From contig JAFEBC010000606.1 of assembly GCA_018266095.1 (NCBI GenBank), forward strand, positions 1 through 11,606: a DNA stretch of 11,606 bases. Direction: 5' to 3'. The DNA comes from Deltaproteobacteria bacterium. GTDB taxonomy: Bacteria; Myxococcota; Myxococcia; Myxococcales; 40CM-4-68-19. The notes beneath the pieces are model-generated. The model searched no databases and was not told the origin of the DNA. It saw only the letters and a list, made by a program, of their open reading frames with translations. A program made the translations under genes and the position numbers. This document shows, in pieces, positions 7,372 to 11,606 of this stretch. Position 1 is the stretch's first letter. Every line of letters begins with the position of its first letter.

Positions 7372-8088
7372 CTAGAAATCCAGCGGTGCGCCGAGGAACA
7401 GCTTGGTCTGCGTGGTGAGCTTCTTCTCCTTGCCGTTCTCGTCCTTGAACACGAGCGTGATGCGCACACGCGGCGGCAAGAGCACCTGGCCCTGGCGCGA
7501 GCTCGAGTTCGAGTCCCACTCGTCGCGCCACTCGCGATCCTTCGGGTCCCAGCCCTCGATGCCGACCTTCATCACGTCCTCGGCCAGCGTCGACTTCGTG
7601 CCCTCGCGCTCGATCTCCTCGTCGATCACGGGCTTGGTGCGGCGGAACAGATCCTGGCGCCCGCTGCCGTCCTCGGCGGTGGCGAGGAAGTACTCGAACA
7701 CGCCCTCGTCGGACTCCTTCGCGTCCGTGTACAGGCGCTCGCCGGCGAGCCCCGTGAACAACAAGCGCGCGTCGGTGCGCCCGTCCTTCAAGCGGAAGAG
7801 CGTGGGCCGCGTGCGGTAGCGCTTCTTGTCGTAGTGCTCCGAGAGGTACGCCATCGAGATCTCGCGCGCCATGCGGGCCAGCGCGCCGCGCATCATCTGA
7901 TCGCGATCCTCGGCCTTCTCGATGCGCGTCTTGGTGTTCCAGGCCACATCGAACGTGCCGTAGGTGAGGCTGCCGATGAGCGCGAGGATGGCGATCGCGA
8001 TCATCACCTCGAGCAGCGTGAAGCCGCGCAGACCCGCTCCAGGAGCGGCCGCGCGCGATCCGTGAGGTGTGCGCGTCGGGGCGCTCAC
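7372..8088 (-). CDS. gspJ: Type II secretion minor pseudopilin GspJ
   Basis: GspJ is a minor pseudopilin that forms the tip complex with GspI and GspK. The 238-residue precursor has a 22-residue basic leader and a textbook prepilin peptidase site, RG22 followed by FTLLEVMIAIAILALIGSL, with Glu at +5. The ARMAREISMAYLSEH helix follows (71-85), then beta-rich segments RTDARLLFTGL (104-114) and FEYFLATAED (131-140), as expected for the family. The start is GTG at 8088, overlapping the gspI TGA (GTGA), with GGGGA (8095-8099) six bases upstream, so translation is probably coupled to gspI. The same frame stays open to 8295, but that part lies within gspI and has no family sequence. A nine-base gap leads to gspK. 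Confidence 0.94.
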   Translation of the reverse strand: MSAPTRTPHGSRAAAPGAGLRGFTLLEVMIAIAILALIGSLTYGTFDVAWNTKTRIEKAEDRDQMMRGALARMAREISMAYLSEHYDKKRYRTRPTLFRLKDGRTDARLLFTGLAGERLYTDAKESDEGVFEYFLATAEDGSGRQDLFRRTKPVIDEEIEREGTKSTLAEDVMKVGIEGWDPKDREWRDEWDSNSSSRQGQVLLPPRVRITLVFKDENGKEKKLTTQTKLFLGAPLDF

Positions 8089-8960
8089 TGCGTGTCCCCG
8101 TCGCCGCTCGGGCCCTTGGGCAGCACCACGTTCTGCCCGTTGTTGAGCTGGTTGGTCTGGCCCGTCTGCGGATTGGTCTGGCCGTTCTGCTGCGTGGTCA
8201 CGCCGCCCGTCTGGCCCGCCTTGCCCACCGACTCGGGCAGGATCACCATCTGCTGCGATGCCGAGATCGTGCGCTCCTCCTTGCCGTCCATCCACGACAC
8301 GGTGACGCGCACCTCGCGCACGCTCTTCTTCAAGGTCTCCACGAACGTCTTCGCCTGGCCCGAGATGAGGCCCGCGAACGGCCCTGCCGCGGCGAGACCG
8401 CCTGCGCCACCACCCGCGCCGCCCAGGCCTCCGGCCAGTCCGCCGAGGGCCGAGAGCGGATTCGCGCCGCCGCTGCCGCCGCCCAGTCCGCCGAGCAGGC
8501 CGAGCGCGCCGCTCAAGCTCGCGCCCAGGCCGCCGCCGCCCGAGGTGTTCGATGACGAACCGCTCGACCCGCCCTGGCCCGAGAGCATGCCGATGAGCTG
8601 GTCCGCGTCAAGCTTGATGTCCGGCTTGAGGATCTCCGCGCGCCACTTGAAGTCGGGCGAGCCCTCCTCGTCGAAGGTGCCGGTCTTCTCGTCGTCGAAG
8701 TCGGAGAACCCGTCCTTGTGCAGCAGGTCCTCCATGTCGTTCATCTTGCTGCGCAAGAGCAGCGTGGCCTCGGTGGCGCGCCGCGCGTACGCGTGCATGT
8801 TGATGGCGCCCGCGTTGATGTCGCCGAGCGCGACCAGGCCCACCGCGAGGATGGCCAGCGCGATCATCACCTCGAGGAGCGTGAACCCGCTCGCGCTCAA
8901 GGCCCGGCGACTCCGCGCCTGCACCTCCGCGCGCGCCGCGCTGTGCGCCCGCGCCGTCAC
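8085..8960 (-). CDS. gspI: Type II secretion minor pseudopilin GspI, enlarged
   Basis: GspI is a minor pseudopilin of the tip complex. The 291-residue precursor has a 25-residue basic leader and a clear class III signal: SG25, then FTLLEVMIALAILAVGLVAL with Glu at +5. The helix NMHAYARRATEATLLLRSKMNDME (54-77) is typical of GspI, whose members usually have only about 120-130 residues. Here the fold is split by a Gly/Ser/Leu/Ala-rich insert (about 125-200). The remaining strands VREVRVTVSWMDGKEERTIS (214-233) follow it, and the protein ends in a Gln/Asn/Thr/Gly-rich tail (about 247-278). It starts with GTG overlapping the gspH TGA (GTGA), with GGAG (8969-8972) eight bases upstream. It overlaps gspJ in the same way at its end. 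Confidence 0.92.
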   Translation of the reverse strand: MTARAHSAARAEVQARSRRALSASGFTLLEVMIALAILAVGLVALGDINAGAINMHAYARRATEATLLLRSKMNDMEDLLHKDGFSDFDDEKTGTFDEEGSPDFKWRAEILKPDIKLDADQLIGMLSGQGGSSGSSSNTSGGGGLGASLSGALGLLGGLGGGSGGANPLSALGGLAGGLGGAGGGAGGLAAAGPFAGLISGQAKTFVETLKKSVREVRVTVSWMDGKEERTISASQQMVILPESVGKAGQTGGVTTQQNGQTNPQTGQTNQLNNGQNVVLPKGPSGDGDTQ

Positions 8961-9604
8961 TGCTTCTGCTCCGGCGCGTCGGCCGCGCCCGTGATCACCC
9001 TCACCCGGCCCGTGAGCGGCGACACCAGGAGCGTCATCACGTCATCGCCCTGCTCGAGCTGGATCGACGCCGCCTCCGTCAGCCCGCTCGGCCAGAAGTA
9101 CACGTACGCGATGCCCTTGTTGTACGGCTCGGGCTGGTGCTGCACCCACACGCTGCTGAACTTCACCGAGCTGCCGAGCTGCGTGGGCGGGATCTCCTTG
9201 TAGGCCGTGAACGCGTTCTTCTGCGCCAGCTCCAGCTTGGTCTTGTCCTCGTCCGACAGCCCTTCGCGCCCCTTCGCGTTCTCCAGCAGCTCTTCTTCCT
9301 GCGTCTTCTCGCGCTCGCCGTTGCGCGACCGCTCGCCTTCCTTGGACAGCGTGACCGCGCGCTGCGCGCACTCGGACTGGTACGCGCCCGCGTCGAGATC
9401 GATCGCCAGCCGGCAGCTCTTCCCCAGGAGCGCCGTCGCGCCGTACATCGCGCGCAGGCCGCCCGCGAGCTGTCCTGCCCTCTGCCGGAGCTGCGCGCGC
9501 GTGATGCTGTTGATGGCGGGCACGGCGATCGCCACCATCACGCCCGCGATCGCGAGCGCGATGGAGATCTCGATCAACGTCATGCCGCGCGGCCTCTGCA
9601 TCAT
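8957..9604 (-). CDS. gspH: Type II secretion minor pseudopilin GspH
   Basis: GspH is a minor pseudopilin near the base of the tip complex. The 215-residue precursor has a seven-residue leader MMQRPRG followed by MTLIEISIALAIAGVMVAIAVPAI, with Glu at +5. The C-terminal domain has the family pattern of beta strands: YFWPSGLTEAASIQLE (169-184), then VMTLLVSPLTGRVRVI (189-204). A strongly charged segment (about 88-130) lies between the N-terminal helix and the globular strands and makes the protein longer than the usual 170-180. Two ATG codons in tandem (9604, 9601) are possible starts; the second has the better spacing to a GAGG five bases upstream. It begins 25 nt after gspG and overlaps gspI by four bases. 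Confidence 0.92.
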   Translation of the reverse strand: MMQRPRGMTLIEISIALAIAGVMVAIAVPAINSITRAQLRQRAGQLAGGLRAMYGATALLGKSCRLAIDLDAGAYQSECAQRAVTLSKEGERSRNGEREKTQEEELLENAKGREGLSDEDKTKLELAQKNAFTAYKEIPPTQLGSSVKFSSVWVQHQPEPYNKGIAYVYFWPSGLTEAASIQLEQGDDVMTLLVSPLTGRVRVITGAADAPEQKQ

Positions 9605-9629
9605 CGCCTCGTCGCCTCTGTCCGGCGCG

Positions 9630-10070
9630 CTACTTCCCGCCCGCGCTGGAGCTGCCCTCGGAGCCGCCCTTTTGCGAGAGGTCGTCGCCGCCGCCCTGCG
9701 CCTTGTCGGGCCCGTAGCTGTAGACCTCGTAGCCGTCGCCCTGGCGCACGTACGAGTACTCGCTGCCCCACGGATCCTTGCGCAGCTCCTTGATCTGCTT
9801 CGGCACGAGCTGCTGCAGGCTGTCCGGCCACTGGCCCGATTCGACGTGGTACAGGTCCACCGCGTCCGAGATGGCCTTGAGGTCCAGCTTGGCGGCCTTG
9901 ATCTGGCCCTCCTTCAGCGACTGGAACACGTTGAAGCCGATGGCGCCGGCGATGAGGCCGAGGATCACCAGCACGACCATGATCTCGATGAGCGTCATGC
10001 CGCGCGCGCCGCGGTTGCGACGCTTCTTCGCGAGCTGCTTGGTGAGTTGGAGCTGGAGCGTGTCGTTCAT
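9630..10070 (-). CDS. gspG: Type II secretion major pseudopilin GspG
   Basis: GspG is the main subunit of the pseudopilus that pushes substrates through the secretin. The 146-residue precursor has a 24-residue Arg/Lys-rich leader ending ARG24, then MTLIEIMVVLVILGLIAGAI, with Glu at +5, the exact family pattern. The globular part includes AKLDLKAISDAVDLYHVESG (60-79), DPWG (99-102) and a calcium-type loop SYGPDKAQGGGDD (118-130). Family loops usually read GADG, so the ligand pattern here is slightly unusual. A short Ser/Gly-rich tail follows. The ATG overlaps the stop of the preceding gene (ATGA), and AAGGGA (10078-10083) lies seven bases upstream. This is preferred to the in-frame TTG at 10094. 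It is followed by gspH. Confidence 0.96.
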   Translation of the reverse strand: MNDTLQLQLTKQLAKKRRNRGARGMTLIEIMVVLVILGLIAGAIGFNVFQSLKEGQIKAAKLDLKAISDAVDLYHVESGQWPDSLQQLVPKQIKELRKDPWGSEYSYVRQGDGYEVYSYGPDKAQGGGDDLSQKGGSEGSSSAGGK

Positions 10071-10714
10071 TGGTGTTTCCCTTCGTGTTGGCAATTGTCT
10101 GGACCGCAGAAGTCGCGCGTGCAGGCGTGGCCCCAGCAGCCGTTCGCGTCGATCAAGAGGTTCTCGGCCTGCGCGTCGTCGGACTTCAGTTCGATGCGTT
10201 GGATCAGGTCGTCGTCACCACCGAGCCGGCCGTCCGCACCGAGCGAGCCGATGATGAGGGCGCCCGGCGGGTGGGCGAGGAAGTAGTCGTGGCCCCAGGG
10301 GTCCCTGTGCATCCCGTGGAGATACATTGGTGAGAGGTCGATCAGATGAGCAGGCCCGTGGCCGTCGTGATCGTTCATGTAGAGCGCAGTCGCGTTGCTG
10401 AGCATCAAGAGATCGTGGCGCGCAACCTTGTTCTGATTCAGTGAGAGCAACGCAAACGTCGTGGCAAAGGATCCGCCACCGACTCCAACGAGCGCTGCGG
10501 CGGCGATCGCCGGGATCATCTTGGGGCCCAGCGTCTGCTTGAAGATCCGCAGCGCCGCGTGCACACACGCGATCCCCGTCTGCCACCAGAACCGCACCGA
10601 CATCACGAACTCGCCGAGCCCGAAGCCTGCCACGGCCGCCTCCGCGGCGACGCGCGTGCCGAGCTGCACCTCATCAGGCTCGATCGGCTTCTGCGTGTGC
10701 GTGCGCGTGTCCAT
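10067..10714 (-). CDS. GspG-like protein lacking a canonical prepilin leader
   Basis: This 215-residue protein has no standard gsp name that I recognise. Residues 94-171 align with the neighbouring GspG: NKVARHDLLMLSNATALY matches the GspG helix, DPWG is at 138-141, and IGSLGADGRLGGDDDL follows at 155-170. DPWG and the loop serine are 19 residues apart in both proteins. The usual short leader and MTLIE site are replaced by a 65-residue N-terminus and a membrane segment (about 67-92, AIAAAALVGVGGG and following). It is therefore probably anchored in the inner membrane with the GspG-like domain in the periplasm. The tail has four evenly spaced cysteines (193, 198, 203, 208). GGGGAG lies five bases before the ATG, 12 nt after gspF, and its stop overlaps the gspG start. 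The role is unknown; assembly factor or pseudopilus regulator is a guess. Confidence 0.88.
   Translation of the reverse strand: MDTRTHTQKPIEPDEVQLGTRVAAEAAVAGFGLGEFVMSVRFWWQTGIACVHAALRIFKQTLGPKMIPAIAAAALVGVGGGSFATTFALLSLNQNKVARHDLLMLSNATALYMNDHDGHGPAHLIDLSPMYLHGMHRDPWGHDYFLAHPPGALIIGSLGADGRLGGDDDLIQRIELKSDDAQAENLLIDANGCWGHACTRDFCGPDNCQHEGKHQ
10078..10083 (-). promoter_or_regulatory. Ribosome binding site of gspG inside the preceding gene
   Basis: AAGGGA on the minus strand is seven bases before the gspG ATG and sits in the last codons of the GspG-like gene. Together with the ATGA overlap it implies that gspG translation is coupled to that upstream gene. Confidence 0.65.
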
Positions 10715-10726
10715 GGCCGCTCCCCG

Positions 10727-11606
10727 CTACTTCGGCACGAACGTGTTGAGCTGCATGATCGGCATCAGGATCGAGAACACGACGAACGCCACGCCGCCGC
10801 CCATCACGACAATCATCACGGGCTCGAGCAGCGAGGTCAGCGCGCTGATGCGCATGTCGACCTGCGAGTCGTAGCTCTTGGCGATGTTGGCGAGCATCTC
10901 CTCGAGCTGGCCCGACTTCTCGCCGATGGCGATCATGTGGAACACGAGCGGCGGAAATTGCCCCGAGCGCTTGAGCGGCGCGGCGATGCTCTCGCCCTCG
11001 CGGATGGCGTCGCGCGCGTCGCCGATGACCTTGGAGAGCACCGTGTTCGAGACGATGTTGCGCACGATGTCGAGCGCGATGAGGAGCTGCACGCCCGAGG
11101 AGAGCAGGGTGCTCAGCGTCTTGGCGAAGCGCGAGATGGCGAGCATGCGCACGAGGTCGCCGAGCACGGGCACCTTGAGCTGGAAGCGGTCGAACCAGGC
11201 GCGGCCCTTCTCGGTGCGGATCCAGCGCAGGAAGCCGTACACGATCGCGGGCACGCCGATGACGACCGTGTACCAGTAGTCGCGCATGAAGTTGGAGATG
11301 GCGATGAGCGACTGCGTGGTCCACGGCAGCGTGGCGTTCATGTCCTCGAAGATCTTGGTGACCTTCGGGATCACGACCACGAAGAGGATGGACACGATGG
11401 CGATGCCGACCACGACCATGATGGCCGGGTACAGCATGGCGCCGATGAGCTTGTTCTTGAGCTGCGCCGACGACTCGGTGAAGTCGGCGAGGCGCTGCAG
11501 CACGACATCGAGCGCGCCCGAGGATTCGCCCGCGCGGATCATGTTCACGTAGAGCGTGCTGAACACCTTCGGGTGATCGGCGAGCGCATCGGCGAGCGAC
11601 GAGCCC
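10727..11606 (-). CDS. gspF: Type II secretion inner-membrane platform protein GspF (partial)
   Basis: GspF is the polytopic platform protein that works with GspE and GspL to assemble the pseudopilus. The window holds the C-terminal 292 residues; the 5' end lies beyond the right edge, since the family has about 400. The visible part begins GSSLADALADHPKVFSTLYV and continues into NMIRAGESSGALD, the end of the first cytoplasmic domain. A membrane helix follows (MVVVGIAIVSILFVVVIP), then a second membrane-proximal region (YTVVIGVPAIVYGFL). The second four-helix cytoplasmic domain contains RFAKTLSTLLSSGVQLLIAL and MIAIGEKSGQLEEML, and the last helix is VMIVVMGGGVAFVVFSILMP. The GTG at 11566 is internal, not a start, because the conserved sequence continues upstream of it. 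The GspG-like gene begins 12 nt downstream. Confidence 0.96.
   Translation of the reverse strand, partial: GSSLADALADHPKVFSTLYVNMIRAGESSGALDVVLQRLADFTESSAQLKNKLIGAMLYPAIMVVVGIAIVSILFVVVIPKVTKIFEDMNATLPWTTQSLIAISNFMRDYWYTVVIGVPAIVYGFLRWIRTEKGRAWFDRFQLKVPVLGDLVRMLAISRFAKTLSTLLSSGVQLLIALDIVRNIVSNTVLSKVIGDARDAIREGESIAAPLKRSGQFPPLVFHMIAIGEKSGQLEEMLANIAKSYDSQVDMRISALTSLLEPVMIVVMGGGVAFVVFSILMPIMQLNTFVPK

Noticed and set aside
8089..8295. Upstream extension of gspJ to 8295
   Set aside because: It lies entirely within the gspI C-terminus in another frame. The GTG at 8088 has a good binding site and overlaps the gspI stop.
4855..8994. Very long plus-strand open frame (1379 codons) opposite gspL to gspI
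   Set aside because: It lies antisense to five well-recognised gsp genes. The translation is rich in Ser, Arg, Ala and Pro with no domain signal, the usual result of a GC-rich codon bias on the other strand.
11564..11566. GTG at 11566 as the start of gspF
   Set aside because: The frame upstream continues with conserved GspF sequence (GSSLADALADHPK) to the window edge, so this is an internal Val and the gene is truncated by the window.

Overview
This window comes from a very GC-rich bacterium. The type II secretion (T2SS) gene order, with GspN of the larger myxobacterial/Geobacter/Leptospira-like kind directly after gspM, fits a member of the Myxococcota (former delta-proteobacteria). That assignment is inferred from gene content and base composition and is moderate in confidence. 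The window has two blocks of genes that converge.

Block 1 (+ strand, 1-2635) holds two housekeeping genes: proS (prolyl-tRNA synthetase with the bacterial editing insertion) and pyrF (orotidine 5'-phosphate decarboxylase). They lie close together and may be co-transcribed. A short leader before proS carries three 8-nt-spaced TCTGCG units inside an 8-bp inverted repeat.

Between the blocks (2636-2929) is a non-coding stretch built largely from repeats: two direct copies and one inverted copy of a GC-rich sequence. The second and third copies form the arms of a long imperfect hairpin with a perfect central stem. It may be a bidirectional terminator, a REP/MITE-like element, or both.

Block 2 (- strand, 11606 down to 2930) is a tightly packed T2SS operon read gspF (5' end cut by the window) - GspG-like gene - gspG - gspH - gspI - gspJ - gspK - gspL - gspM - gspN. 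Neighbouring genes overlap by four bases (ATGA or GTGA) or are separated by at most 25 nt. The products form the inner-membrane platform (GspF, L, M, N) and the pseudopilus (major pseudopilin GspG, minor pseudopilins GspH, I, J, K). The ATPase GspE, the secretin GspD and GspC are not in the window; they may lie upstream beyond its right edge.

The most unusual gene lies between gspF and gspG. It encodes a 215-residue protein with a clear GspG-type globular domain (same DPWG-to-calcium-loop spacing as the true GspG), but a longer N-terminus with a non-prepilin membrane segment replaces the canonical cleavage motif, and it ends in a CX4CX4CX4C tail. GspI is also odd: it is more than twice the usual length because of a Gly-rich insert and a Gln/Asn/Thr-rich tail.
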